From assembly GCA_033764445.1 (NCBI GenBank), contig JANRIZ010000136.1:1-52089 (forward strand): a stretch of 52,089 nt of DNA. Direction: 5' to 3'. Origin of the DNA: JANRIZ01 sp033764445. Its GTDB lineage: Bacteria; Verrucomicrobiota; Verrucomicrobiia; JAWXBN01. Shown piece by piece: positions 1 through 8,841 of this stretch; within the stretch, counting starts at the first letter, position 1, and each line of letters starts with the position of its first letter. The notes under the pieces are model-generated. The model made no database searches. It was not told where the DNA came from and worked only from the letters and a program-made list of their open reading frames with translations. The position numbers and the translations under genes were made by a program.

Positions 1-16
1 CCCCGCGTGCATCAGG

Positions 17-185
17 AGGCGCCCCCGCCTCCGCTCTGCGAGGCCCAACGGGCCGATGGATGTGAAGCCTGGGATAACGTCCCATGAAAATGGGAACCTA
101 TGAAATCATCCGTGTTTGATCCGTGTGCATCCCGAACCATCCGGGACAAGTCTGCGGGGAACTCAGAGCGGAAGCGGGGGCGCCT
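17..185. repeat. Inverted-repeat element with 22-bp arms
   Basis: The arm at 17-38 and the reverse complement of 164-185 agree at 21 of 22 positions. Between them lie a small 'cccat...atggg' hairpin and a copy of the dispersed 'atccgtgtttgatccgtg' motif (105-130). Related GC-rich arms and the same inner motif occur elsewhere in the window, so this is probably a dispersed intergenic repeat and not a gene. Whether the arms pair in RNA or DNA is inference. Confidence 0.6.
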
Positions 186-273
186 GCATCCATTTGACCC
201 CTCAAGCACCAAAAACCGTCCCTTTTATTCTTTTTGTGGTTCAAAAACCGGGGGACTTCACACCTCCGGCCCC

Positions 274-306
274 GAAAAACCCCGGCCGTCTCGGGGCTTT
301 TCTTTT
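274..306 (+). terminator. Rho-independent terminator-like hairpin
   Basis: A GC stem (274-284 pairing with 292-302) is followed by 'cttttctttt'. The opposite strand also has a T-run after the stem, so it could act in both directions. It would end a transcript entering from outside the window, just before argC. Confidence 0.55.
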
Positions 307-339
307 GTCCGGAATCCGTTCTAATTCTAGTCCTCTGAC

Positions 340-1410
340 ATGAAGCAAAAAATCAAAGCCGGGATCATTGGTGCCTCGGGATACTCGGGCGAACAACTGG
401 TCAAACTCCTTCTCCGACATCCCGGGGTGGAACTCACCTCCGTGACCTCCCGCCAATATGCAGGCAAAAGCCTCCACGATGTCTTCCCGGCAATCCACAC
501 CCGCCCGGGGCTGGTCTTCTCGGAACCGGACCCGGCCCGCATTGCCGCCGAGTGCGACGCCGTTTTTCTGGCTCTGCCCCACGGCGTGGCCGCCCCCTTC
601 GCGGTGCCCCTGCTCAGGGCGGGAAAACGGGTTTTTGATCTGAGCGCGGATTTTCGCCTCAAATCGGCGGAGGTGTACCGGGACTTTTATGCCCACGAGC
701 ATCCGGCCCCGGAACTGCTGGCCGAAAGTGTGTACGGTCTGCCGGAGGTGTACCGGAAGGAGATTGCCGGAGCCCGGCTGATCGCCTGCCCGGGCTGCTA
801 CCCGACGAGCATCCTGCTGCCCTCCATTCCCCTGATCCGCTCGGGTCTGGTGAATCTGACCGGGATCATTGCCGACTCCTCAAGCGGGGTTTCCGGCGCG
901 GGGCGCAAGGCGGATGTGGATTACCTTTTTGTGGAGTGCAACGAAAGTGTGCGCGCCTACGGCCTGCCCCGGCACCGCCACCTCTCTGAAATCGAACAGG
1001 AACTCAACCGGGCGGCGGGTTTCCCCACCCCTCCCCTGGTGATGAATTTCACCCCGCATCTGGTCCCCACCAACCGGGGCATCCTCTCAACGCTGTACTT
1101 TGATCTCTCTCCCAAGGCCCGGCAACAGCTCACGGAGAGCCCCGAAACCCTCTCCGCCACGGTCAGGGAGGTGTTTGCGCAAGCCTACACGGGGGAACCC
1201 TTTGTCCGGCTGCTCACCGGGGACCGCCTGCCCGACACCAAAAATGTGACCGGTACAAATTTTATCGAGTTTGCTTTCCGGATTGACCCCCGGACCGGCA
1301 AGCTCATTGTTGTTTCCGCCGAGGATAACATCCTCAAGGGAGCCTCCGGCCAGGCGGTGCAATGTTTCAACATTGTCCACGGCTTTGAGGAGACCGCAGG
1401 TCTGCTCTGA
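340..1410 (+). CDS. argC: N-acetyl-gamma-glutamyl-phosphate reductase
   Basis: Catalyses the NADPH-dependent reduction of N-acetylglutamyl phosphate to the semialdehyde, the third step of arginine synthesis, in the cytosol. The 356-aa protein has the N-terminal Rossmann start IGASGYSGEQL (residues 10-20) and the catalytic Cys in ACPGCYPTS (Cys153), followed by the SGVSGAGR segment. Length is normal for the family. The ATG at 340 is the natural start; nothing upstream extends the homology. It is followed after 24 bases by argJ on the same strand, so the two are very probably co-transcribed, an order common in arginine clusters. Identification is secure. Confidence 0.97.
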   Translation: MKQKIKAGIIGASGYSGEQLVKLLLRHPGVELTSVTSRQYAGKSLHDVFPAIHTRPGLVFSEPDPARIAAECDAVFLALPHGVAAPFAVPLLRAGKRVFDLSADFRLKSAEVYRDFYAHEHPAPELLAESVYGLPEVYRKEIAGARLIACPGCYPTSILLPSIPLIRSGLVNLTGIIADSSSGVSGAGRKADVDYLFVECNESVRAYGLPRHRHLSEIEQELNRAAGFPTPPLVMNFTPHLVPTNRGILSTLYFDLSPKARQQLTESPETLSATVREVFAQAYTGEPFVRLLTGDRLPDTKNVTGTNFIEFAFRIDPRTGKLIVVSAEDNILKGASGQAVQCFNIVHGFEETAGLL

Positions 1411-1434
1411 AATCACCCACCATCCATTCCATTT

Positions 1435-2655
1435 ATGGCCAATTACAAATTCGAGGAAATCAAAGGGGGCGTGACCGCCGCGCTGGGCTTCAGCGCCTCG
1501 GGGGTCATTGCCGGGATCAAACCCTCGAACAAAACCAAACGGGATGTGGCCCTGATCTTTTCGGAGGCGCCCTGCGCGGCGGCCGGTACTTTCACGCTCA
1601 ACCAGGTCAAGGCGGCCCCGGTCAAGGTCTCCCAAAAACACATCAAGAGCGACCGTATTTTTGCCATCGCGGCCAACAGCGGCAATGCCAACGCCTGCAC
1701 CGGCATCCAGGGCATCCGCGATGCCCAGGCCATGACCCAGGCGGCGGCGGAGGCGCTGGGAATCAAAAAAAACCAGGTCCTGGTCTGCTCCACGGGCCGC
1801 ATCGGTGTGCCCCTGCCCATGGACCGCCTGATTGCCGGGTTGAAAAAAGCCGTCAACCGCATCTCGCGCGACGGCAGCCGGGATGCGGCCGAGGCGATCA
1901 TGACCTCGGATACCTGCCGCAAGGAGTTCGCCCTGCGCCTGCTCGTCCACGGCAAACGGGTGACCATCGGCGGCATCGCCAAGGGGGCGGGCATGATCGA
2001 CCCGAACATGGCGACCATGCTCTGTTTTATCACCACCGATGCCCGGATCGACAAGGCCACACTCCAATCCTGTCTCTCGGCGGCCGTCGACCAGTCCTTC
2101 AACTCAATGACCATCGACGGGGATATGAGCACCAACGACACGGTCCTGCTTCTGGCCAATGGCCAGGCCGAAAATGACCCCCTCACCCGCCACCACCCGG
2201 ATATGCCCAAATTCCAGGAAGCGCTCAATCTGCTCACCCGCAAACTCGCCCGCATGATCGTCCGTGACGGCGAGGGCATCAGCAAGGTGGTGGAACTGAC
2301 GGTCACGGGGGCGCGCAACAACCGCGATGCGCGTCTGGCGGCGGAGGCGGTGGCCAACTCCACCCTGGTCAAATGCTCCTGGTGCGGGGAAGACCCCAAC
2401 TGGGGACGGCTCATGGATGCGATCGGCTACTCCGGGGCGGAGGTCCGCGAGGAGCATGTCGATATCTATTACGAGGGCATGTGCCTGGTCCAGAGTGGCA
2501 CCCTGGTCAAAAAACCCCCGCTGACCAAGATTCGCAAGCTCGTCCAGAGGGACTCCTTCTCGATTACCCTCAACCTGAATCTGGGCCAGGGAATCCACAC
2601 GGTTTACACGACGGACCTGACCGAAAAATACGTCGAGCTCAACCGGGGTGAATGA
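1435..2655 (+). CDS. argJ: Glutamate N-acetyltransferase (ornithine acetyltransferase)
   Basis: Transfers acetyl from N-acetylornithine to glutamate (and in bifunctional forms from acetyl-CoA), so arginine synthesis can run as a cycle. The 406-aa precursor carries the self-cleavage site KGAGMIDPNMATML; Thr194 should become the N-terminal nucleophile of the beta chain after autoproteolysis. Other family hallmarks are ANSGNANACTG (80-90) and the EDPNWGR segment in the C-terminal half. Starts at an ATG 24 bases after argC. With argC and argJ only, the rest of the arginine pathway must lie elsewhere. Mono- or bifunctional activity cannot be decided by eye. Confidence 0.97.
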   Translation: MANYKFEEIKGGVTAALGFSASGVIAGIKPSNKTKRDVALIFSEAPCAAAGTFTLNQVKAAPVKVSQKHIKSDRIFAIAANSGNANACTGIQGIRDAQAMTQAAAEALGIKKNQVLVCSTGRIGVPLPMDRLIAGLKKAVNRISRDGSRDAAEAIMTSDTCRKEFALRLLVHGKRVTIGGIAKGAGMIDPNMATMLCFITTDARIDKATLQSCLSAAVDQSFNSMTIDGDMSTNDTVLLLANGQAENDPLTRHHPDMPKFQEALNLLTRKLARMIVRDGEGISKVVELTVTGARNNRDARLAAEAVANSTLVKCSWCGEDPNWGRLMDAIGYSGAEVREEHVDIYYEGMCLVQSGTLVKKPPLTKIRKLVQRDSFSITLNLNLGQGIHTVYTTDLTEKYVELNRGE

Positions 2656-2705
2656 GACCCGGAGGGCTTGCGGCGCATTCACCCCCACCATCGGAATTCC
2701 CCGGC

Positions 2706-3377
2706 ATGACCAAAAACGACTTTTTGAAACCCAAAATCGCCGCCTCCATCCTTGCGGCGGATTTCGGACACATGGCCGACCAGGCCCGCCAAGCGCAGGA
2801 TGCGGGGGCGGAATGGCTTCATCTGGATGTCATGGACGGCCATTTTGTGCCGAATATTTCCTTCGGTCCGGACATGGTGGCGGCCCTGCGCAAGGCGGTG
2901 ACCATCCCCCTGGACGTTCACCTGATGATCTCCCACCCGGACCGTTACGCCCGGGCCTTTGTCGAGGCGGGGGCGGACAACCTGACCGTCCACCTCGAGG
3001 CCCCGCACAATGTGGACAAAACCATTTCCCTGATCAGGGGCATGGGCTGCAAGTGCGGGCTGGCCATCAACCCGGCCACGCTGGCGGATAAGGCCCTCCC
3101 CTACCTGCGTGAGATTGATCTGATGCTCGTCATGACCGTCAACCCGGGCTTCGGGGGACAGAACTTCATGGTCGATTGCCTGGAAAAGGTCCGGGTCTTC
3201 CGGGAGGCGATCAACCGCGATGTGATTCCCTGCGAACTGGAGGTCGACGGGGGTGTGAACCTCGACACGATCGGCCCCAGTGCCCGTGCGGGGGCCAACG
3301 TCTTTGTCTGCGGCACCTCCATCTTCCGCCAGAATATCCGCGAGTCGGTCACGGCACTGCGCCAGAAACTGGCCTAG
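2706..3377 (+). CDS. rpe: Ribulose-phosphate 3-epimerase
   Basis: Interconverts ribulose 5-phosphate and xylulose 5-phosphate in the pentose phosphate pathway; a TIM-barrel metalloenzyme. Diagnostic segments are AASILAADFGHM, HLDVMDGHFVPNISFGP (metal-binding His/Asp), VHLMISHPDRY, MTVNPGFGGQ (catalytic loop) and ELEVDGGVN. An in-frame start at 2652 would overlap argJ and add 18 unconserved residues, so the ATG at 2706 is chosen, giving 223 aa, the usual length. It follows argJ by 50 bases and may be the third gene of that transcript. It converges with the exporter genes; only 11 bases separate the two stop codons. Confidence 0.96.
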   Translation: MTKNDFLKPKIAASILAADFGHMADQARQAQDAGAEWLHLDVMDGHFVPNISFGPDMVAALRKAVTIPLDVHLMISHPDRYARAFVEAGADNLTVHLEAPHNVDKTISLIRGMGCKCGLAINPATLADKALPYLREIDLMLVMTVNPGFGGQNFMVDCLEKVRVFREAINRDVIPCELEVDGGVNLDTIGPSARAGANVFVCGTSIFRQNIRESVTALRQKLA

Positions 3378-3388
3378 CTCCGGGCTGC

Positions 3389-4927
3389 CTATTTGCGGCG
3401 GCGCCACCAGACGAGGAAGCCATTGAACGCCGAAAGTCCGGGCAGGACAATCATGATGAAAATCACCAGCGATTGGAACTGTTTGGGGTTCATGCTCAGG
3501 GCGATTTCGTTGACCGCCTTGGGGGCAATGCCGATGAGCTGATCCCGGCGCAGGAGCCAGTTGATCGAGTTCATCAGAAAGTCCACGTTTCCATCCGCGG
3601 TCTGCATGGTGGCGTTGGCCATGAAAAGTGTGGAACCAACGACCAAAATTTTGGTGGTATTGACCGCAACCCCCTCGGTGGGCACCCCGCCCACTTCCAC
3701 GGAAAGGGCCAGTGGCAGGGGGCCCTTCAAATCAATCTTGTCGTCATAGGAAGGCTGCCCCTTGTCCAAGGCCCCCATCTCCCCCCAGAATCCCTTCATG
3801 CTCCGGGCCAGAATGCGGGGAACCGGCTGGGGAACGATCTCGGGGGAGGGCGCCTGCATGTCCAGGGAACGCGCCCGGGGAAAAATCAGATTCACAGCAG
3901 TCCCGGCGATTTTTTCCGTGATGGGGCTGCCGGGATCGGCGGTGGCATACGCCTCATAGATGAGTTTCTTGGCACCCATGATGTCAAGTACCCCCGCCAC
4001 AAGGTCATTGTTGACCTTGACCCCGTAACGCGCCAGGAGTGGTTCCAATCCTGTTTTGGTCCGGGGTTCGAGGGTGACAAAAAGTTTGCCCTGATTTTTC
4101 AGGTATCCCTCGATCGCCTGCAACTCCTGCGGCGCCAGCTCCGTCTTGGGGCCCAGGATCATCAGCAGGTCGCAGTCGGCGGGAATGGTTGCATTGAGCT
4201 TGAGGGTCAGGGGCGCGATGAGGATGTTTTCCCGTTCAATGGCCAGTCCAGCGGCGGCATATCCCATCGGCTCCGCCCCGTCCAGGTGCTCCTCCCCGTT
4301 GCCCTCAAGGACATAGATCCTCTTTTTGCGCGGATCCAGGACCGACTGGATCGCCGAGGTGAACTGTTGCTCCCCCTTGAAGGCGATGACCTTCATCGTG
4401 GGTGCCTCAAACATGCCGCCCTCCTGCCGGTAATCGACAATGTCGTACACGGAGGAGATGCGGCTGTTGTCCCCGGCACTGATGATGACGATGTTTTCCT
4501 GTTCACTGAACTTGAACCGGGTGGAGAGATTCCGGACCTGGGCGAGGTCCTTGTCCTTGTCGATCAGATGCACCTTGATCAGCGGGGAAATCCGGCGGTA
4601 CTCACGCAACAGGGAATCGATCCGGTCATAAATTTCATTGTTCGGATCGAAGACAACATAGACATCGATCGGCTCCTTGAGCGTCCTGAGCAGGGACAGG
4701 GTCTTGTCCGAAAGTTCAAACCGGGAACTTTTCTTCACGTCCCAGCGGATTTCCTTCTGCCCGGTAAACCAGTTCGGGGGGAAAAACCAGTCCGGGTGAC
4801 GGGCGGCCAGATAATTGATGGCAACGACGATTCCCAGGACCACGAGAAGCTGGATCAGGACGTTGAGTCCGATCCCCAGGGGATTGGCGGCCGGGGGCTT
4901 GGGCTTGGAGGTGTCCTTGTTGGCCAT
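3389..4927 (-). CDS. GldG-like ABC exporter auxiliary protein
   Basis: About 512 aa with one membrane segment near the N-terminus (roughly residues 15-40), a long extracytoplasmic part and one C-terminal membrane segment before a WWRRRK tail. This is the architecture of the ABC_transp_aux/GldG family (gliding-motility-associated auxiliary subunit), which works with a GldF-type permease and GldA-type ATPase. In gliding Bacteroidetes these genes are linked to motility; in other phyla the substrate is unknown, so motility should not be assumed. A GTG start 15 bases upstream is possible, but the ATG at 4927 has a GGAG about 8 bases before it. Last gene of a three-gene operon. Confidence 0.88.
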   Translation of the reverse strand: MANKDTSKPKPPAANPLGIGLNVLIQLLVVLGIVVAINYLAARHPDWFFPPNWFTGQKEIRWDVKKSSRFELSDKTLSLLRTLKEPIDVYVVFDPNNEIYDRIDSLLREYRRISPLIKVHLIDKDKDLAQVRNLSTRFKFSEQENIVIISAGDNSRISSVYDIVDYRQEGGMFEAPTMKVIAFKGEQQFTSAIQSVLDPRKKRIYVLEGNGEEHLDGAEPMGYAAAGLAIERENILIAPLTLKLNATIPADCDLLMILGPKTELAPQELQAIEGYLKNQGKLFVTLEPRTKTGLEPLLARYGVKVNNDLVAGVLDIMGAKKLIYEAYATADPGSPITEKIAGTAVNLIFPRARSLDMQAPSPEIVPQPVPRILARSMKGFWGEMGALDKGQPSYDDKIDLKGPLPLALSVEVGGVPTEGVAVNTTKILVVGSTLFMANATMQTADGNVDFLMNSINWLLRRDQLIGIAPKAVNEIALSMNPKQFQSLVIFIMIVLPGLSAFNGFLVWWRRRK

Positions 4928-4932
4928 GCTGT

Positions 4933-5676
4933 TTATCTCCACTTCCGTGATTCAATGACCCTGACGGTGGCATACAGGAAATAAAAGGTGCCGGTCAGGT
5001 ACAGGACGAAGGGTTTCACATCAATGACCCCGCGTGCAAACTCGGAAAGCTGGTTGAAGGCGGAAAGATACAGCATCGTCTCCCCCACGGGTCCGGTCCG
5101 GAAATTGTCAAAGACCCACACGGGCAGGATCAAAAACAGAAAACACAGCACGAAGGAAAGGATGGCGGCAATGATCTGGTTGCGGGTCAGGGAGGAGGTG
5201 AAGGTCCCGGCGGCAATCAGAAAGGCGGAATTGAGGAAAATCAGCAGGTACGCGGTCAGAAAGGTCATGATCTCCAGGCTCTCGGGATTGCCCACAAACA
5301 TCCGCAGGATGAAAATGTACAGCAGGGTCGGCAGCCAGATGCCCACGTACACGCTCAGGGCGGCCCCAAACTTGGAAAGGGCGACCTGCCAGTCGTTGAC
5401 CGGGGCGGTCATGAGCATCTCAATGGTGCCACTGCGGTTTTCCTCGGCAAACAGTCGCATGGTGATCAGCGAGGGAATGACCAGGCTCGGCAGCCAGAAC
5501 ATGTTGAAAAAGTAGAGGGTGACGGTCTCCTCCCGCGGGGCCTTCATCAGCATGTACGCAAGGTACACAAACATGAAGCCCATGATCAGCTGGAAGAGTG
5601 TGGCCAGGACATAGGCGATCGGCGACAGCATGAAAGCCGCCAGTTCGCGTTTGTAGAGGATCCAGAATGTTCTCAT
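4933..5676 (-). CDS. ABC-2 type permease (GldF-like)
   Basis: 247 aa with about six hydrophobic segments, starting MRTFWILYKRELAAFMLSP, a typical opening for ABC-2 family permeases. The segment RLFAEENRSGTIEMLMTAP is the conserved cytoplasmic loop of this family. It should form the membrane channel used by the ATPase encoded immediately upstream (1 base between stop and start) and the GldG-like protein downstream (5 bases). Substrate unknown. The tight spacing of the three genes argues for one complex made in fixed ratio. Confidence 0.92.
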   Translation of the reverse strand: MRTFWILYKRELAAFMLSPIAYVLATLFQLIMGFMFVYLAYMLMKAPREETVTLYFFNMFWLPSLVIPSLITMRLFAEENRSGTIEMLMTAPVNDWQVALSKFGAALSVYVGIWLPTLLYIFILRMFVGNPESLEIMTFLTAYLLIFLNSAFLIAAGTFTSSLTRNQIIAAILSFVLCFLFLILPVWVFDNFRTGPVGETMLYLSAFNQLSEFARGVIDVKPFVLYLTGTFYFLYATVRVIESRKWR

Positions 5677-5677
5677 G

Positions 5678-6610
5678 TCAATCCTCCTGCCGGGTGATCT
5701 GGATGAAAACCTCTTCCAGGGTTCGTTTGGGCTGGGTCATTTCCAAAATCGGCCATTTCCGCTCGACGGCGAGGTTGAAAATCGTCTCCCGCAAATCCAG
5801 ATTCTTGGTGGTCCAGACGGTCACCTGTGCCAGGCCTCCCTCATCGGTGGCCTGCGCCTCCCGCACCCCGTCAAGTGCCTGCACGGCCTTGCGCACCTCG
5901 GCCGCAGGGCCTTTCATCAGCACATTCACCAGTGTGCCCCCCAGCAGATTTTTCTGCAGATTGGCCGGGGTGTCGGATGCCTCGATCCGGCCCTTGTTGA
6001 TGATCAGCACCCGGGAACAGATCATCTCCACCTCGCTCAGGATGTGCGTTGAAAGAAGGACGGTATGCTTTTTGCCCAGATCGGCAATGACCTGGCGCAC
6101 CTGGCGGATCTGGTTCGGATCCAGGCCGATGGTCGGCTCGTCGAGGATGATCAGGTCGGGCTCATGCACAATCGCATCGGCCAGACCGACCCGCTGACGG
6201 AAACCCTTTGAAAGCTGGCCGATGATCTTGCGCTCGACCTCCTTGAGATTGGTCAGCTCCTTGACCTCCTCAACCCGCTCCCGAACCCTCCGGCCCCGGA
6301 CCCCTTTGAGGGCGGCCCGGTACCGCAGATATTCGGTCACCCGCATATCCGTGTACAAGGGCACATTCTCGGGCAGATACCCGATGCGGCGGCGGACCTC
6401 CACAGAGTGGGTGGACACGTCAAAACCGGCCACACTGGCACTCCCGGCACTGGGGGGAATGTAACAGGAGAGAATCTTCATGGTCGTGCTCTTGCCCGCG
6501 CCGTTGGGGCCCAAAAAACCCACGATTTCCCCCTTGCCCACCTCAAAGCTGATGTCGTTGACGGCGGTGAAACCGGAATATTTTTTCGTGAGGTTCTCGA
6601 CCTTGATCAT
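5678..6610 (-). CDS. ABC transporter ATP-binding protein (GldA-like)
   Basis: 310 aa. Walker A GPNGAGKST, signature LSKGFRQRVGLA, Walker B LIILDEP and the switch His in LSTHIL are all intact, so it should hydrolyse ATP. The roughly 80-residue C-terminal extension is typical of ABC-2/DRA-type ATPases. It is the first gene of the exporter operon and lies 166 bases beyond the end of cysK, which is read in the same direction. The hairpin at 6666-6685 lies between them. Substrate cannot be inferred. Confidence 0.95.
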   Translation of the reverse strand: MIKVENLTKKYSGFTAVNDISFEVGKGEIVGFLGPNGAGKSTTMKILSCYIPPSAGSASVAGFDVSTHSVEVRRRIGYLPENVPLYTDMRVTEYLRYRAALKGVRGRRVRERVEEVKELTNLKEVERKIIGQLSKGFRQRVGLADAIVHEPDLIILDEPTIGLDPNQIRQVRQVIADLGKKHTVLLSTHILSEVEMICSRVLIINKGRIEASDTPANLQKNLLGGTLVNVLMKGPAAEVRKAVQALDGVREAQATDEGGLAQVTVWTTKNLDLRETIFNLAVERKWPILEMTQPKRTLEEVFIQITRQED

Positions 6611-6665
6611 GTGCCTTCCTTTACTACGTGCAGCAACCGAACATGCAAGTCCGGAATTTGAAATC

Positions 6666-6685
6666 GACCTGCCCCACGGCAGGTC
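6666..6685. other. Perfect 8-bp hairpin between cysK and the exporter operon
   Basis: GACCTGCC and GGCAGGTC flank a four-base loop. No T-run follows on either strand, so a rho-independent terminator is not well supported. It could be an operator, an mRNA structure or part of the 3' end of the cysK transcript. Confidence 0.35.
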
Positions 6686-6776
6686 TCATGCGATGGGCAA
6701 CAGGCGGGGACGCTTGGCCCGTCTCCCTGTCTGCATTGTCCCGAATCCGGCCCTCCAGGCGGGCCGCAACACGGGC

Positions 6777-7739
6777 CTAGCCCCCGACCTCGGCACGGGC
6801 GTCGGCGGCCAGGGCGGTCGAAAGATAACGCTCGCCGGTGGAGCAGGCGATGGTCACGATCAGTTTGCCCTTGTTTTCCGGACGTTTGGCCACCTCAAGT
6901 GCGGCTACGACGTTGGCCCCGGTGGAAATGCCCACCAGCAACCCCTCCTCCTTGGCCAGGCGCCGGGCCATGGCAAACGCATCGTCATTGCTGACGGTCA
7001 CCACCTCATCAACGATATCCAGATGCAGGTTGTTGGGCACAAATCCCGCCCCGGTGCCCTGGATTTTGTGGGGGCCGGGTTTGACGGGCTCTCCCGCACG
7101 GGTCTGGGTGATGACCGGGGAATCCTTCGGCTCGACGGCCACGGCCTTGAATCCGGGTTTGCGCGGTTTGATCACCTCGGAGACGCCGGTGATGGTGCCT
7201 CCGGTGCCCACGGCGGAAACGAGAAAATCAATCTTCCCCTCGGTATCCTTCCAGATTTCCTCGGCGGTGGTTTTGGTGTGCACCTCGGGATTGGCGGGGT
7301 TGTTGAATTGCTGGGGAATCCAGGAATTGGGCGTTTCCTTGTGCAGGGCCTCGGCACGGGCAATGGCCCCTTTCATGCCCTCGGCGGCGGGGGTCAGCAC
7401 GAGTTTGGCCCCGAGCATCGACAGCAGGACACGGCGCTCGATGGACATGGTCTCGGGCATGGTCAGGATCAGTTTGTACCCCTTCGCGGCAGCCACAAAG
7501 GCCAAAGCAATGCCGGTGTTGCCGGAGGTCGGTTCGATGATGACGGTGTCCTTCTTGAGGACGCCCTTCTTCTCGGCATCCTCAATCATCGCCGCCCCGA
7601 TGCGGTCCTTGACGCTTCCCAGCGGATTGAAAAATTCGCATTTGAGCGCAATGGTTGCATCCACGCCCTCAGTGACCCGGTTGAGGCGGATCAGTGGAGT
7701 GTGGCCGATGGTTTCAATGACGTTGTTGTAGATTGCCAT
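6777..7739 (-). CDS. cysK: Cysteine synthase A (O-acetylserine sulfhydrylase)
   Basis: PLP enzyme joining O-acetylserine and sulfide to give cysteine. The 320-aa sequence has the PLP lysine in NPLGSVKDR (Lys44), the substrate loop PTSGNTG, the phosphate-binding GTGGTITG and the C-terminal GISTGAN segment. Length fits CysK. The C-terminal tail (ADARAEVGG) is slightly extended and alanine-rich. It is read divergently from the nucleotidyltransferase at 7874; the 134 bases between them should hold both promoters. CysK is favoured over CysM or cystathionine beta-synthase because there is no CBS domain and the loops match CysK. Confidence 0.95.
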   Translation of the reverse strand: MAIYNNVIETIGHTPLIRLNRVTEGVDATIALKCEFFNPLGSVKDRIGAAMIEDAEKKGVLKKDTVIIEPTSGNTGIALAFVAAAKGYKLILTMPETMSIERRVLLSMLGAKLVLTPAAEGMKGAIARAEALHKETPNSWIPQQFNNPANPEVHTKTTAEEIWKDTEGKIDFLVSAVGTGGTITGVSEVIKPRKPGFKAVAVEPKDSPVITQTRAGEPVKPGPHKIQGTGAGFVPNNLHLDIVDEVVTVSNDDAFAMARRLAKEEGLLVGISTGANVVAALEVAKRPENKGKLIVTIACSTGERYLSTALAADARAEVGG

Positions 7740-7873
7740 AAAATGTTTCTCCGGGGGTGAAGTTTGTTTGATTTGTATGGCATGACTAGTTTAAAACTCC
7801 CTGGACCTCAAGAGACAATTTGAGAGCACTGCACAAAACCATACCGTCAGAATAGGATTTCATAAAACCGATC

Positions 7874-8641
7874 ATGAAAGTCACCAAAGCTGTCATTCTC
7901 GCCGCTGGCAAGGGAACCCGCATGGGGGAACTGACCCGCGATCTGCCCAAACCGATGGTCGAGGTCAATGGAAAACCGGTCCTCCAACACATCCTGGAGG
8001 GTTTGAAATCCGCGGGGGTCACCGATTTTTTCATCATCACGGGGTACTGTGCCGAGGTGATCGAAAATCATTTTGCGGAAGGCTCCCGCTGGGGGGTCTC
8101 CATCACCTACGGACGCCAGCTCGTGCAGGACGGCACGGGCAAGGCCCCGGAAATCGCCAGGGACTGGGTGGGGACGGAGGCCTTTGTCATGACCTACGGG
8201 GACATCCTGGTCTCGGGCGAAAACTACCGCAAAATGCTCGGGGATTTTGAGCGCAATCCGCACCACGCGCAGGGATTGATCACGGTCAAGCCCGGGGAGG
8301 ACGTGACCAAGGGCGCCATCGTCCTTTTTGACGCCGCATTCTGCCTGGAGGGGATCGTCGAAAAACCGGGTCCGGAGCAATTGGCCGAACTGGAAAAAGC
8401 GGGCAAAATCGGTCCGGGCCGGCCGGTCTGGTACAATGCCGGGGTCTACATTTTCACCCCGGAAATCTACCGTCACACGGCCTCCCTCCAAAAGTCCCCG
8501 CGCGGTGAATACGAACTTCCCGACGCGATCCGGGCCCTGGTGGCCGACGGGAAGGCGGTCCTGGGCTTTGAGCTTCAGGGCAACTGGGTGGACGTGCGCG
8601 ATCCGCAGGTCCTCAAAGAGGTCCAGGGCATCAAACTTTAG
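7874..8641 (+). CDS. Sugar-phosphate nucleotidyltransferase
   Basis: 255 aa with the nucleotide-binding signature VILAAGKGTRMGELTRDLPKPM at the N-terminus and the metal Asp in TYGDIL, which together define NTP-transferase (GT-A fold) enzymes making NDP-sugars such as glucose-1-phosphate uridylyl-, thymidylyl- or cytidylyltransferase and mannose-1-phosphate guanylyltransferase. The short length, with no left-handed helix or cupin domain after the catalytic part, fits the RfbF/MurNAc-1-phosphate uridylyltransferase-like subgroup. The exact sugar and base cannot be told from motifs. No sugar pathway genes are adjacent. No clear Shine-Dalgarno precedes the ATG. Confidence 0.88.
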   Translation: MKVTKAVILAAGKGTRMGELTRDLPKPMVEVNGKPVLQHILEGLKSAGVTDFFIITGYCAEVIENHFAEGSRWGVSITYGRQLVQDGTGKAPEIARDWVGTEAFVMTYGDILVSGENYRKMLGDFERNPHHAQGLITVKPGEDVTKGAIVLFDAAFCLEGIVEKPGPEQLAELEKAGKIGPGRPVWYNAGVYIFTPEIYRHTASLQKSPRGEYELPDAIRALVADGKAVLGFELQGNWVDVRDPQVLKEVQGIKL

Positions 8642-8660
8642 ACGAAATTTTTCTGACTGG

Positions 8661-8771
8661 GGAGCGCGGGCGCCCTCGCCTGCAGTCAGAACGACGCCCC
8701 CGTCGGTCTGTTTCTGAAAATAATTTTCAAGGCGGGGCGCCTTGAAATGCAGGCGAGGGCGCCCACGCTCC
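8661..8771. repeat. REP-like fold-back element
   Basis: A 24-bp arm at 8661-8684 is matched by the reverse complement of 8748-8771 with one mismatch. Inside is a second nested hairpin (8726-8733 with 8739-8746). The outer arm 'ctggggagcgcgggcgccct' recurs exactly upstream of another gene at 43862, so the arm is a dispersed unit. The element fills most of the 200 bases between the nucleotidyltransferase and the next small gene and resembles bacterial REP/BIME intergenic palindromes. Confidence 0.75.
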
Positions 8772-8841
8772 TTGCTCACAGTGTTCAAATCAGAGGAACC
8801 CCGCACTTGCCGTTGCCCGGCAAATCTGCTTTAAACAATCC

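Larger units (their letters stand above)
1..339. other. Gene-free left edge
   Basis: No credible gene is seen before argC. The stretch holds a long inverted repeat (arms 17-38 and 164-185), one copy of a dispersed 'ccgtgtttgatccgtg' motif (105-130) and a terminator-like hairpin (274-306). Short open frames here lie inside the repeats and look like chance. Confidence 0.7.

Noticed and set aside
1087..2414. Long minus-strand frames across argC and argJ
   Set aside because: Both genes on the plus strand are unmistakable; the frames on the minus strand carry only shadow composition.
6611..6776. tRNA or small RNA in the gap between cysK and the exporter operon
   Set aside because: One 8-bp hairpin only; no cloverleaf arms or CCA end could be placed.
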